A stretch of DNA of 64,000 nucleotides from Lysobacter enzymogenes (GTDB taxonomy: Bacteria; Pseudomonadota; Gammaproteobacteria; Xanthomonadales; Xanthomonadaceae), in contig NZ_CP067396.1 in the NCBI RefSeq assembly GCF_023617245.1, positions 2,790,001 to 2,854,000 on the forward strand. Direction: 5' to 3'. Shown here in pieces: positions 16,379 to 28,590 of the stretch; the first letter of the stretch is position 1, and each line of letters opens with the position of its first letter. The notes below the pieces were generated by a model. That model searched no databases and was not told the DNA's origin. It worked only from the letters and a program-made list of their open reading frames with translations. A program made the position numbers and the translations under genes.

Positions 16379-17371
16379 CTAGATCACGACCAGGGTCCGC
16401 CCCAGCGAGCCGCCGGCGAGCATGCCCGGGAAGACCTGCGGCAGCTCGGACAGGGCCACTTCGCGGGTGCAGATGCGGTCCAGGTGGGCAGGCTTCCAGT
16501 CGCTCGCCAGACGCTGCCAGATCTCGTCGCGGATCGCGCGCGCGGTGCCGGCGGAAGCGATGCCGAGCAGGGACACGCCGCGGATGATGAACGGCATCAC
16601 CGTGGTGCCCAGATCGTGCGTCGCGGCGAGGCCGGCGGTCGCGACGTTGCCGTACGGCGCGGTCTGCGCGAGCAGGCTGGCGAGCATCGGCCCGCCGACG
16701 TTGTCGAGGCCGCCGCCGAAGCGCGCCGATTCCATCGGCCGGGTGGTGGCCAGGGCATCGCGGCCGAGCACCTGGCTGGCGCCGATGGACTTGAGGTAGT
16801 CGGCCTGTTCGGCCTTGCCGCTGATCGCATGCGCTTCGAAGCCGGCACGGCTGAAGATGTCGAGCGCGAGCGAGCCCACGCCGCCGCTGGCGCCGCTGAC
16901 CGCGAGCGGGCCCAACTCGGGCGTCTGGCGGTTTTCCAGCAGCCGGAACAGCGCCAGCGCCGCGGTGAAGCCGGCGGTGCCCAGCACCATGCTCTCGCGC
17001 AGGCTCAGCCCGGCCGGCAGCGGGATCGCCCATTTCGCGTCCAGCCGCGCGTACTCGCTGTAGCCGCCGTCGCGGGTCTCGCTGAGGCCGCAGCCGGTAA
17101 CCAGCACCGCGTCGCCTTCCTTGAACTTGGCATCGCTGGAGGCGACCACGTGCCCGGCCACGTCGATGCCGCCGACCAGCGGGAACTTGCGCAGGATCTT
17201 GCCTTCGCCGGTGCCGGCCAGCGCGTCCTTGAAGTTGATCGAGGAGTACGCGGTCTTGATCGTCACCTCGCCGGGCGCGAGGTCGTCGATCGACACTTGT
17301 TCGATGCCGCTGCGATAAGCGGCGGCGTCGTTGTGGATGCGGAAGGCGTTGAACGCGGCGGGGACGGTCAT
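16379..17371 (-). CDS. acuI: YhdH/AcuI family acrylyl-CoA reductase-like enzyme
   Basis: A medium-chain dehydrogenase/reductase of 330 residues without the zinc ligands of alcohol dehydrogenases. SSINFKDALAGTGEGKI and GGIDVAGHV are hallmarks of the YhdH/AcuI group. The nucleotide-binding loop VSGASGGVGSLA is present. Relatives reduce acryloyl-CoA with NADPH and clear this toxic compound. The substrate here is inferred from the family only. AGGAGT precedes the ATG. It is the gene upstream of pilH on the same strand, 59 bases apart, with no functional link obvious. Confidence 0.9.
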   Translation of the reverse strand: MTVPAAFNAFRIHNDAAAYRSGIEQVSIDDLAPGEVTIKTAYSSINFKDALAGTGEGKILRKFPLVGGIDVAGHVVASSDAKFKEGDAVLVTGCGLSETRDGGYSEYARLDAKWAIPLPAGLSLRESMVLGTAGFTAALALFRLLENRQTPELGPLAVSGASGGVGSLALDIFSRAGFEAHAISGKAEQADYLKSIGASQVLGRDALATTRPMESARFGGGLDNVGGPMLASLLAQTAPYGNVATAGLAATHDLGTTVMPFIIRGVSLLGIASAGTARAIRDEIWQRLASDWKPAHLDRICTREVALSELPQVFPGMLAGGSLGRTLVVI

Positions 17372-17405
17372 GGCGTGGCGGACTCCTGGTGCGCGCCGTT
17401 GCGGT

Positions 17406-17723
17406 TCAGGACGCGGGCGCTGCGGACGCGCCGATGATAGCGGAGTAGAGGTCGCGCCATTGCGGGTTGGCGGACTCGATCAGTTCGAGCTTCCAGGCGC
17501 GCTTCCAGGATTTGATGCGTTTTTCGCGGATGATGGCCGAAAGCATGTCCGGGTGCAGTTCGTACCAGACCAGAACATGCACGCCATGACGTCGGGTGAA
17601 GCCTTCGGTCAGATCGTTTCGATGCTGCCAGATGCGTTGGATCGGGTCGGATGTGACACCGGCATACAGCGTGCCGCGCGGCGCGCTGGCGAGCAGATAG
17701 ACGCAAGGGGTTCGGGTTCGCAT
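17406..17723 (-). CDS. GIY-YIG domain protein
   Basis: A small protein of 105 residues with a compact GIY-YIG nuclease domain. VYLLAS stands for the GIY strand and TLYAGVTSDPIQRIWQHR for the YIG part with the catalytic Arg. ESANPQWRDLY contains the conserved Glu, Asn, Pro and Trp of this subgroup (the UPF0213-like, excision-nuclease-like family). The ATG chosen begins just before the domain. The longer frame runs back into a repeat. The biological role of these single-domain proteins is not known. Confidence 0.85.
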   Translation of the reverse strand: MRTRTPCVYLLASAPRGTLYAGVTSDPIQRIWQHRNDLTEGFTRRHGVHVLVWYELHPDMLSAIIREKRIKSWKRAWKLELIESANPQWRDLYSAIIGASAAPAS

Positions 17724-18066
17724 CCATGCGAGTCCTAGGCGGGGCCTTCGATAAAAGCATGATGCGGGCCGCGATGGGGCGGAACCGACGCTGACGCGGC
17801 GGTTTCCTACAGCCGTGATGCCGGAATGCCGATCCGGCCTATGAAGGCGTTGATCGGCTTCTCCGGTCTCGCGAGCCCTGCGCCCGTCATTCCGGCGAAA
17901 GCCGGAATCCATTTTGATTCTTGCCGTCGCTCTTGCTCGTGCCGCAGCGGAAACAACAGCCAAATCAAAATGGATTCCGGCTTTCGCCGGAATGACGGAT
18001 GCAGAGTACCGGAGCCAGGCAAGGGCAGGCGCGGGGACCGCAGTGAAGCACGGACGCCTGGGCGTC
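17724..18066. other. Intergenic stretch with inverted repeat
   Basis: No gene is credible here. The main content is a long inverted repeat (17884-17999). An ORF read through it on either strand only translates the repeat. Confidence 0.6.
17884..17999. repeat. Long inverted repeat, CGTCATTCC family
   Basis: The arm beginning CGTCATTCCGGCGAAAGCCG and its complement (about 33 bases each, ending in CCATTTTGATT) flank a loop of about 50 bases. Arms of this kind are scattered in many proteobacterial genomes as non-autonomous elements. This is the only copy in the window. Confidence 0.8.
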
Positions 18067-18660
<594 letters not shown>

Positions 18661-18745
18661 GGTTTGCCTGCCTTCGTTATGGTTTTTATTGTTGTTGTCG
18701 TTGCTGCGCGCCGGCGGCCGCGCCGCATCGCCGGCGCCGAAACGA

Positions 18746-18772
18746 AAAACGGCGCACCAGGTGCGCCGTTTT
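18746..18772. terminator. Bidirectional intrinsic terminator after lpdA
   Basis: AAAACGGCGCAC-cag-GTGCGCCGTTTT. The 12-bp stem has an A run on one side and a T run on the other, so it can stop transcription in both directions. It closes the sucAB-lpdA operon and isolates the LOG gene. Confidence 0.85.
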
Positions 18773-18788
18773 CGTCGATGCCGGCCGG

Positions 18789-20213
18789 TCAGTTGGCCTT
18801 GTGGATCGCGCGCTTGTCGACCGCCATCGCCGCGTCGTGGATCGCTTCCGACAGGGTCGGGTGGGCGTGGCAGATGCGCGCGAGGTCGTCGGCGGAACCC
18901 TTGAACTCCATGGTCAGCACGCCTTCGTGGACCAGCTCGGAGACGCCGACGCCGACCAGGTGCAGGCCGAGCACGCGGTCGGTTTCGGCATGGGCGATGA
19001 CCTTGACGAAGCCGGCCGGCTCGCCCATGGCCACCGCGCGGCCGATCGCCGCGAACGGGAAGCTGCCGGTCTTGTACGGCACGCCGTCGGCCTTGAGCTG
19101 CTGCTCGGTCTGGCCGACCCAGGCGATTTCCGGCTCGGTGTAGATCACCCACGGGATGGTGTCGAAGTTGACGTGGCCCGGCAGGCCGGCGATCAGTTCG
19201 GCCACCGCGATGCCTTCCTCGAAGCCCTTGTGCGCCAGCATCGGGCCGCGCACGCAGTCGCCGACCGCCCACACGCCGTCGACGCCGGTGTGGCAGTGTT
19301 CGTCGACTTCGATCTGGCCGCGCTCGTTGAGCTTGACCCCGGTGCCGTCGGCGAGCAGGCCCTTCGACGCGGCGCGGCGGCCGACGGCGACGAGCAGCTT
19401 GTCGACGACCAGTTGCTGGTCGGCCTTGCCGTCGTTGTAGGTCAGGTGGACCTCGTCGCCCTTGATCTCGGCCTTCGAGACCTTGGCGCCGAGCTTGATG
19501 TCCAGGCCCTGCTTCTTGAATTCCTTGGCCGCGGTCTTGGCGACTTCGGCATCGGCGGCGGCGAGGAAATCGGGCATCGCTTCGAGGATGGTGACTTCCG
19601 AACCCAGGCGCTTCCACACGCTGCCCAGTTCCAGGCCGATCACGCCGGCGCCGATCACGCCCAGGCGCTTGGGCACTTCGGTGAAGTCCAGCGCGCCGAC
19701 GTTGTCGACGATCTTGTCGCCGTCGAACTTGGCGAACGGCAGCTCGATCGAATCCGAACCGGCGGCGATGATGACGTTGGTGCCCTTGAGCTCGACTTCG
19801 CTGCCGTCGTGCTGCTTGACCTTGACGATGTTGCCCGGGTGCAGGGTGCCGAAGCCGTAGTACGGCGCGATCTTGTTCGCCTTGAACAGCATCGCGATGC
19901 CGCCGGTGAACTGCTTAACGATCTTGTCCTTGCGGCCGACCATCGTGCCGACGTCGATCTTGGCGTTGTCGGCGCTGATGCCGTGCTCGCCGAACAGGTG
20001 CTGCAGGTTCCAGTATTGGCGCGAGCTGTCGAGCAGGGCCTTGGACGGGATGCAGCCCACGCGCAGGCAGGTGCCGCCCAGCGCCGGCTTGCCGTCCTTG
20101 CCGAGCGCCGCGTCGATGCACGCGGTCTTCAGGCCCAACTGCGCGGCGCGGATGGCGGCGTGGTAGCCGGCCGGGCCGGCGCCGATGACGACTACGTCGA
20201 ATTGTTCAGACAT
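18789..20213 (-). CDS. lpdA: Dihydrolipoyl dehydrogenase (E3)
   Basis: Flavoprotein of 474 residues that reoxidises dihydrolipoamide with NAD in 2-oxoacid dehydrogenase complexes. The FAD loop VIGAGPAGYHAA, the redox pair Cys49 and Cys54 in GGTCLRVGCIPSK, the NAD loop VIGAGVIGLELG, and the catalytic His451/Glu456 in HAHPTLSE are all intact. Third gene of sucA-sucB-lpdA, so it is the E3 of 2-oxoglutarate dehydrogenase and perhaps of other complexes. The gap to sucB holds an imperfect inverted repeat. Confidence 0.98.
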   Translation of the reverse strand: MSEQFDVVVIGAGPAGYHAAIRAAQLGLKTACIDAALGKDGKPALGGTCLRVGCIPSKALLDSSRQYWNLQHLFGEHGISADNAKIDVGTMVGRKDKIVKQFTGGIAMLFKANKIAPYYGFGTLHPGNIVKVKQHDGSEVELKGTNVIIAAGSDSIELPFAKFDGDKIVDNVGALDFTEVPKRLGVIGAGVIGLELGSVWKRLGSEVTILEAMPDFLAAADAEVAKTAAKEFKKQGLDIKLGAKVSKAEIKGDEVHLTYNDGKADQQLVVDKLLVAVGRRAASKGLLADGTGVKLNERGQIEVDEHCHTGVDGVWAVGDCVRGPMLAHKGFEEGIAVAELIAGLPGHVNFDTIPWVIYTEPEIAWVGQTEQQLKADGVPYKTGSFPFAAIGRAVAMGEPAGFVKVIAHAETDRVLGLHLVGVGVSELVHEGVLTMEFKGSADDLARICHAHPTLSEAIHDAAMAVDKRAIHKAN

Positions 20214-20229
20214 TGCGGTTGATCCTTGT

Positions 20230-20333
20230 CTAGCTCGGAGTAGGGGAGCAGTAGGAGTGAGCGCAGAGAAGCGAGGAGTGAGAAAAAGCGTTCGCTCGCT
20301 CCTCGCTCCTCCCCGCTATCCACTCGCTCTTAC
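20230..20333. repeat. Imperfect inverted repeat, GAGTGAG family (C)
   Basis: A run of GGAGTGAG/GCGAGGAG units on one side faces CTCGCTCCTCGCTCC-type units on the other. It is a degenerate relative of the perfect copy at 51951-52024 and lies inside the suc operon between sucB and lpdA. Confidence 0.7.
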
Positions 20334-21538
20334 ATGCCGAGCAGCATGCGGTGCGGATTTTCCAGCTGGTTCTTGATGTCGACCAGGAACAGCACCGCGT
20401 CCTTGCCGTCGATGATGCGGTGATCGTAGGACAACGCGATGTACATCATCGGCGCGGCCACGACCTGGCCGTTCTCGACGATGGCGCGCTCCTTGATAGC
20501 GTGCATGCCCAGGATCGCCGACTGCGGCGGGTTGACGATCGGGGTCGACATCAGCGAGCCGAAGGTGCCGCCGTTGGTGATGGTGAAGGTGCCGCCCTGC
20601 AGGTCTTCCAGCGCCAGCTTGCCGTCGCGGGCCTTCTTGGCGTAGTCGCCGATGGCCTTTTCGATGTCGGCGAAGCCCAGGCGCTCGACGTTGCGCAGCA
20701 CCGGGGTCACCAGGCCCTTGTCGGTCGACACGGCGATCGAGATGTCGGCGTAGCCGTGGTAGATCACGTCGTTGCCGTCGACCGAGGCGTTGACGATCGG
20801 GTGGCGCTGCAGCGCGTTCGCGGCGGCCTTGGCGAAGAAGCTCATGAAGCCGAGCTTGACCCCGTTGGCCTTCTCGAAGGACTCGCCGAGCTCCTTGCGC
20901 ATGGCCATGACCTTGCCCAGGTTGACTTCGTTGAACGAGGTCAGCATGGCGATGGAGTTCTTCGACTGCATCAGGCGCTCGGCGATGCGCGCGCGCATGC
21001 GGGTCATCGGCACGCGCTCTTCCGGACGCGCGCCGGCGGCCGAGCCTACGCCGCCGTTCTTGGCGTAGTTGACGATGTCTTCCTTGGTCACCGCGCCCTT
21101 GCGGCCGGTGCCTTCGACCTGCGAGGCGTCCACGCCCTGGGTGTTGGCGGCGAAGCGCGCGCCCGGCGGCAGCTGGTCGTTGGCGGCCGGGGCCTTGGGC
21201 GCGTCGGCCTTCGGCGTCACCGGCTGCGCGCCGGCGGCCGGAGCGGCCTCGGTCTTGGCGGCGGCGGGCGCGGCTTCGGCGGCCGGACCGGCCGCGGCGG
21301 CGCCGGCTTCGACGATCGCGATCAGCTGCTGGCTGGTCACGGTCGCGCCTTCCTCGAACTTGATTTCCTTGAGCACGCCGTCGACCGGCGAGGGCACTTC
21401 GAGCACGACCTTGTCGGTTTCGAGGTCGACCAGGTTCTCGTCGCGCTTGACCGCGTCGCCCGGCTTCTTGTGCCACGTGGCGATCGTGGCGTCGGAGACC
21501 GACTCGGGCAGAACGGGGACTTTGATCTCGGTGCTCAT
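20330..21538 (-). CDS. sucB: Dihydrolipoyl succinyltransferase (E2 of 2-oxoglutarate dehydrogenase)
   Basis: Core E2 subunit of 402 residues. A lipoyl domain (1-76) carries the lipoylated Lys43 in ETDKVV. An Ala/Pro-rich hinge follows, then a peripheral-subunit-binding domain at about 110-150. The acyltransferase domain ends with the active His373 and Asp377 in SYDHRIIDG. It transfers succinyl groups from E1 to CoA in the TCA cycle. AGGA precedes the ATG. Central gene of the operon. Confidence 0.98.
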   Translation of the reverse strand: MSTEIKVPVLPESVSDATIATWHKKPGDAVKRDENLVDLETDKVVLEVPSPVDGVLKEIKFEEGATVTSQQLIAIVEAGAAAAGPAAEAAPAAAKTEAAPAAGAQPVTPKADAPKAPAANDQLPPGARFAANTQGVDASQVEGTGRKGAVTKEDIVNYAKNGGVGSAAGARPEERVPMTRMRARIAERLMQSKNSIAMLTSFNEVNLGKVMAMRKELGESFEKANGVKLGFMSFFAKAAANALQRHPIVNASVDGNDVIYHGYADISIAVSTDKGLVTPVLRNVERLGFADIEKAIGDYAKKARDGKLALEDLQGGTFTITNGGTFGSLMSTPIVNPPQSAILGMHAIKERAIVENGQVVAAPMMYIALSYDHRIIDGKDAVLFLVDIKNQLENPHRMLLGM

Positions 21539-21644
21539 GGGGCAGGCATCCTGGAGTGCTTGAAGGTGGAATTTCTAATCTGGGGTGTCCGGCGAAGCGC
21601 TGGCGCCTCACGCGGCGCCGGCGCTTCCTGAAACAGTCCGCGCC

Positions 21645-24476
<2,832 letters not shown>

Positions 24477-24910
24477 GATGGCTATCGGGAAACTCTAGGG
24501 GACGGGAGTGGGGTCGGCGCGATCGGGCGCGGTGCCGGGCGCAGACAAGGCTCGGAATTATAGCGGCAGTGTTAAGCGCAAAGGCATAACTACTTACGTC
24601 TATGTGGCGGTTTTGGTTCGATTTCCGGCGCCCGACCGGACCGGACCGGCGAGCGGACCGTTCCGGCAAGGCGGCTTGCGCGATGGCGCCAGCGGGTATT
24701 TTCTTGCGGCCGGCGGCGCGGGCTTTCAAGCCGGCGCGGCGCGGGCCGCGGTTTAGGCCGCGCTCAGGCTGCCGCCGCTGCGGCGCGGCTGGAATCGCTT
24801 TCAGCCCCGCCCGACGCGCGGCGGCGTGGCGATTGTGCGCGACGGCGCCGGCTGGCTAGGCTGGTGTCGGGCCCCGGTCGGGGGCGACGACGAACAGCGA
24901 GGAGCCGGGC
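24477..24910. other. Intergenic region upstream of sucA
   Basis: Divergent control region of 434 bases between sucA and a small exported protein gene. The sucA-proximal part is less GC-rich. ORFs read here have no family-like sequence and I reject them as genes. Confidence 0.5.
24557..24562 (-). promoter_or_regulatory. Candidate -10 box of the sucAB-lpdA operon
   Basis: A perfect TATAAT on the sucA strand, about 80 bases before the GTG. No good -35 is visible at the right distance, which would fit an activated or extended type of promoter. Confidence 0.4.
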
Positions 24911-25393
24911 ATGCGGGCAGCGAACGCGACGGGACGCGGACGGGCGGCGGGACTGTGGTTGGCGGCGGGCCTGGGCGTCTGCCTCGGCGCGCCGGGCGCG
25001 GCGTGGGCGGCCGACGCGGCCGCGGCGGTCGGCGCCAACGTCGAGGCGGTGGTGCAGGGCGGGCGCTGGAGCGACGCCGCCGGCGAAGGCGCCGGCGAAG
25101 GCGTGTATCGGGTGATCGTGGCCAGCCAGGGCTTCGAGCACGTCTCCACCGGGGTGCGCGCGCAGTGGAAGAGCGACGGCGGCGAGGACGGCCTGGCCCG
25201 GATCGCGCATGAGGCCGAGCTGGTGGCGCCCGGGCATTACTCGCTGGGGCCGCCGAAGCTCACCCGGACCGCGGCCGGGGTGCGGGTCGAGTTGCGCGGG
25301 GTGGCGACCTACGACAGCCGGGTCAAGGTCGCGTGCCGGTTCGAGCTGGCGGCGGGCGGCAAGGTGACGGTGGCGAAGGCTTGCGGTCCGTGA
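24911..25393 (+). CDS. Small exported protein of unknown function
   Basis: A protein of 160 residues with a Sec signal peptide ending GAAWA, so it is periplasmic or secreted. The mature part is beta-rich with no membrane segment. Two Cys near the C-terminus (VACRFEL and AKACGP) could form a disulfide. A good GAGGAG site precedes the ATG. It is divergent from sucA and followed by a REP-like pair. No family is recognised. Confidence 0.75.
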   Translation: MRAANATGRGRAAGLWLAAGLGVCLGAPGAAWAADAAAAVGANVEAVVQGGRWSDAAGEGAGEGVYRVIVASQGFEHVSTGVRAQWKSDGGEDGLARIAHEAELVAPGHYSLGPPKLTRTAAGVRVELRGVATYDSRVKVACRFELAAGGKVTVAKACGP

Positions 25394-25432
25394 CGGCCGG
25401 GTCCGGGTCCGGCCGCTAAAGGTTTTTGACTT

Positions 25433-25518
25433 TTGTGGGAGGGGCTTCAGCCCCGACGCTCTTCTTTCGGGTCGCGGCGATCTGGGACAAAAGCATCGGG
25501 GCTGAAGCCCCTCCCACA
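25433..25518. repeat. REP-like inverted pair, family A
   Basis: Facing copies of GGGAGGGGCTTCAGCCCC joined by about 45 bases, between convergent genes. It may stop transcription from both sides. Confidence 0.8.
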
Positions 25519-25602
25519 TCGGATTCGGGGCATCAGGGCCCCATCATCCAGGGCCCAGCATCAAAGCCCCTGCATCAAAGCCCCAGCATCAGGGCTCCGA
25601 CA

Positions 25603-26523
25603 TCAGATCCCCAACGCGCGCAACTCGGTGCACGGCCGCGCGCGTTCCCAGACCGGCTCGAACCGCGCCCGCAGCTGGCGCGCGCGCGGGCCGCCGTCGA
25701 TGCGGGTCTCGCCGTCGAAGCGATGGCCGAGCGGGCGGTAGTACCAGCCGTCGCGGTCGTTGACCAGGTAGGCGGCCGGATCGTTCTGGTCGACGGTTTC
25801 CTCGATCGCGCGGAACTCGAACGCGGTCGGCAGGCGCTGGGCCAGGCCGATCAGCGGCGCCAGCGCGCGCTGCGGCGCGGCCGGGTCGTGCAGCAGCACC
25901 CGCACCTGGCCGCCGCCGACGGCGAAGCGGCGCAGCGCGGCCACCGCCTCGGCGCGGTCGAGCAGGCCGGGATCGAGTTCGCGGCTGCAGATCCACAGGC
26001 CGCGGCGGGCCTGGGCGAGGATTCCGGTCAGGGCGGCCAACGCGGCCTCGCGGCCGTCGACCGGATTGGGCGCGCCGAGCAGGCGGTACATCGCCACGTG
26101 CTCGATTCCGGCCTCGACGAAGCGCTCGCCGAACGGCAGGAAGCCGTGGCGGGCGTAGAAACCGGTGGCGCTGGCCTGGCTGTGCAGCGAGACCTCGCGC
26201 CAGCCCAGCGTCTGGGCGCGTTCGAGCAGCGCCGCCAGCAGCGCCTCGCCGACGCCGCGGCCGCGCCAGGCGTTCAGCACCGCCATGCGGCCGATGCGCC
26301 GGTCCGGGGTCAGCCGGCCGGTGCCGATGGGCTCGCCGGATTCGTCGAAGGCCAGCACGTGCTGGCACTGCGGGTCGCGTTCGGCGTCGAGTTCCAGCGC
26401 CAGCGGTACGTTCTGCTCCCGCACGAACACCGCCTCGCGCACGGCGCGCAGGGCCGGCTGGGCGGCGGCGTAATCCTCGACCGCGATCACCCGGAAGCCG
26501 AGGGCGGGCACGGGCGCGCTCAT
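25603..26523 (-). CDS. GNAT acetyltransferase fused to a DUF7931-like domain
   Basis: A protein of 306 residues. The first half (about 1-150) is a GNAT N-acetyltransferase with the acetyl-CoA loop RGRGVG and the strand/helix order of the YjcF/ElaA-like group. The second half starts GLWICSRELDPGLLDR and has no GNAT features. It matches the domain I know as DUF7931, common after GNAT domains in xanthomonads. The substrate is unknown. The ATG overlaps the roxA stop as ATGA, so translation is coupled to the ribosomal oxygenase gene. Confidence 0.8.
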   Translation of the reverse strand: MSAPVPALGFRVIAVEDYAAAQPALRAVREAVFVREQNVPLALELDAERDPQCQHVLAFDESGEPIGTGRLTPDRRIGRMAVLNAWRGRGVGEALLAALLERAQTLGWREVSLHSQASATGFYARHGFLPFGERFVEAGIEHVAMYRLLGAPNPVDGREAALAALTGILAQARRGLWICSRELDPGLLDRAEAVAALRRFAVGGGQVRVLLHDPAAPQRALAPLIGLAQRLPTAFEFRAIEETVDQNDPAAYLVNDRDGWYYRPLGHRFDGETRIDGGPRARQLRARFEPVWERARPCTELRALGI

Positions 26524-27776
26524 TCCTCTTCGCCGCCGTCTTCGCCGTCGTAGCCGTCGGCGTCGTCCTGGTCGTCGCGGCCGAGGCGGTAATGGCCGCC
26601 GGCGACCAGCGCCAGCACGCAGTCGCGGCCGGCGGCGGACAGGGCGGAATAGCCGGCCAGGTCGAGTTCGGCCGCGGCCGCCAGCGCCTGCGCGTCCCGC
26701 GCCGGCAGCGCGAACTCCTGGCCGCTGACGTACAGGCGCGCGGCGCCGCCCTTGGCGTGGGCGCGGCGCCAGGCCATGCGCGACCACGGATGGCGCCACA
26801 GCGTCGCGCCCTGGTCGAGGGCGAATTCCAGTTCGGCCCGCGCCGGCGCCGGCGCGCCGCCGGCGGAGACTTCGCCGGCCGCGCGGTAGACGGTGATGAA
26901 GCGGCCGAACCAGTCGCCGAGGCGGTCGGGATCGTTCATGCGCAAGGCGTTCAGCGCCTGCACCGCGCGCTGCATGGCGGCGTCGTCGATCTCGTTGGGG
27001 TCGCGCGGCGGGGCCAGGTCCGGGTCGGCGTAGCGCAGCGCCTCGTCGGCGTCGGCGGCGAGGGTGTCGATGTAGTCGCCCATCAGCTCGGCCGAGGACG
27101 GCGCGCGCATGCCGATCGAGAAGGTCAGGCAGGCGTCCTCGGCGACGCCGTGGTGGGGCACGCCGGGCGGCAGGTAGAGCATGTCGCCGGGGCCGAGCAG
27201 CCACTCGTGGCTGGGCTCGAATTCGCGCAGCAACTTGAGTTCGGCGTCGTTGCGGAAGTCCTGCGGCGGGTTGGGGCTGGCGTCGATCTGCCAGCGGCGA
27301 TGGCCCTGGCCCTGCAGCAGGAACACGTCGTACTGGTCGACGTGGGCGCCGACCGAGCCGCCGGGCGCGGCGAAGGAGATCATCACATCGTCGATGCGCC
27401 AGCGCGGCAGGAACGAGAACGCCGGCAGCAGCGCGGCGACGTCGGCGTCCCACTTGTCCACGTCCTGCACCAGCAGCGTCCAGTCCTGCCGCGGCAGGCC
27501 CGGGAAATCGGATTCCTCGAACGGCCCGTGGCGCACCGAATAATGATCGCGCGCGCGATCGTGCTGGATCAGCCGCGCCAGCGCGCCCTCCTCGCAGGCC
27601 AGGCCGGCGAGGTCCTCGGGCTGCAGCGGCGACTGCAGGCCGGGGAAGGCGTTGCGGATCAGCAGCGGGCGTTTTTGCCAGTAATCGCGCAGGAACGCGG
27701 CCGGGCTCATGCCCAGCGGCGGGCGGCGGGCGACGTCGATCTCGATCGGGAAGGCGGGGGCGGTTTTCTTGGCCAT
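26520..27776 (-). CDS. roxA: RoxA-type ribosomal oxygenase (cupin/JmjC fold)
   Basis: Fe(II)/2-oxoglutarate oxygenase of 418 residues related to E. coli YcfD, which hydroxylates an Arg of ribosomal protein L16. The metal ligands are His145 and Asp147 in GAHVDQYDVF and His208 in PPGVPHHG. GPGDMLYLPP is the typical family stretch before the second His. The C-terminal domain is the winged-helix part of this class. The protein ends in a very acidic Asp/Glu tail of about 15 residues, which is unusual. Translationally coupled to the downstream GNAT fusion. Confidence 0.9.
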   Translation of the reverse strand: MAKKTAPAFPIEIDVARRPPLGMSPAAFLRDYWQKRPLLIRNAFPGLQSPLQPEDLAGLACEEGALARLIQHDRARDHYSVRHGPFEESDFPGLPRQDWTLLVQDVDKWDADVAALLPAFSFLPRWRIDDVMISFAAPGGSVGAHVDQYDVFLLQGQGHRRWQIDASPNPPQDFRNDAELKLLREFEPSHEWLLGPGDMLYLPPGVPHHGVAEDACLTFSIGMRAPSSAELMGDYIDTLAADADEALRYADPDLAPPRDPNEIDDAAMQRAVQALNALRMNDPDRLGDWFGRFITVYRAAGEVSAGGAPAPARAELEFALDQGATLWRHPWSRMAWRRAHAKGGAARLYVSGQEFALPARDAQALAAAAELDLAGYSALSAAGRDCVLALVAGGHYRLGRDDQDDADGYDGEDGGEEE

Positions 27777-27963
27777 GGCGGACAGCGGCGGCGGCGTGCG
27801 CGGAAAGCCGTATTGTCGCTCATCGCGCGCACCGTCGGCGCGTCCGGCCCGGTCGCGCGCCGCGCGGCCCGCCCGCAGGCGCGGCGCATGCCGCGACCGC
27901 GCCGCTACGCGGGCGAGGCAACCCGGGCCGCGCGCGCCTTGAGCGCCGGCGAACGCGGACCGC

Positions 27964-28362
27964 TCATCCCGAGATTTCGTCGTACCCGCGGCCGAGGAAC
28001 TGCAGCAGGCACCAGCCGTGCCCGAACGGATCGGACAACTGCACGATCCGCCCCCAACTGGCCTTGCGCGCTTCGCCTTCCTGGCGCGCGCCGGCGGCCA
28101 GCGCGCTGGCCAGGGCCGCGTCGAGATCCTCGACCACCACGTCCAGATGCAGCGGCGTCCAGTGCCGCGCATAACCGCGGGCCTGGTCGCCGGCGCCGAG
28201 CGAACCCTCCGGCTTGTGCAGCAAGTAGATCGGCGCCGGCCCGCCGAGCAGTTCGATCGCGTCGCCGCCGATGCGGCGGCCGACATGCAGGCCGAAGGCG
28301 CGGGTGTAGAACGCGAGCGCGGCGTCGAGGTCGGGGACGTCGAGATTGATCAGCAGATGCAT
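27964..28362 (-). CDS. VOC (glyoxalase/bleomycin-resistance fold) protein
   Basis: A protein of 132 residues formed by two beta-alpha-beta-beta-beta units. INLDVPDLDAALAFYTRAFG opens the first and LHLDVVVEDLDAALASAL the second. DPFGHGWCLLQF closes it as usual in the superfamily. Metal ligands of a glyoxalase I are not all evident, so the reaction is unknown. GGAG precedes the ATG. A REP-like pair lies just upstream. Confidence 0.88.
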   Translation of the reverse strand: MHLLINLDVPDLDAALAFYTRAFGLHVGRRIGGDAIELLGGPAPIYLLHKPEGSLGAGDQARGYARHWTPLHLDVVVEDLDAALASALAAGARQEGEARKASWGRIVQLSDPFGHGWCLLQFLGRGYDEISG

Positions 28363-28471
28363 CGCGGGGCTCCGCGGACGAATGCGGGCAGTGTGCGCGG
28401 GCGAACGCTAAGGCGGTGTGGGCGTGGTGTGCTGAGGTGCGATGGTGCGGGCGGGTGCGGCGTGCTGCGAC

Positions 28472-28556
28472 TGTGGGAGGGACTTCAGTCCCGACGCTTT
28501 TCGGACCGATCGCGGCGAACCGACACGAAAGCGTCGGGACTGAAGTCCCTCCCACA
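28472..28556. repeat. REP-like inverted pair, family A
   Basis: Facing copies of GTGGGAGGGACTTCAGTCCC between the beta-lactamase gene and the VOC gene, both on the minus strand. Confidence 0.8.
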
Positions 28557-28590
28557 AGGGCCGTCGCGACCGCAGGCCTAACGCCGCGGC

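Noticed and set aside
24602..24859. 85-codon frame upstream of the small exported protein
   Set aside because: Arg/Pro/Ala-rich composition typical of noncoding GC-rich DNA; it lies in the sucA control region and has no start signal.
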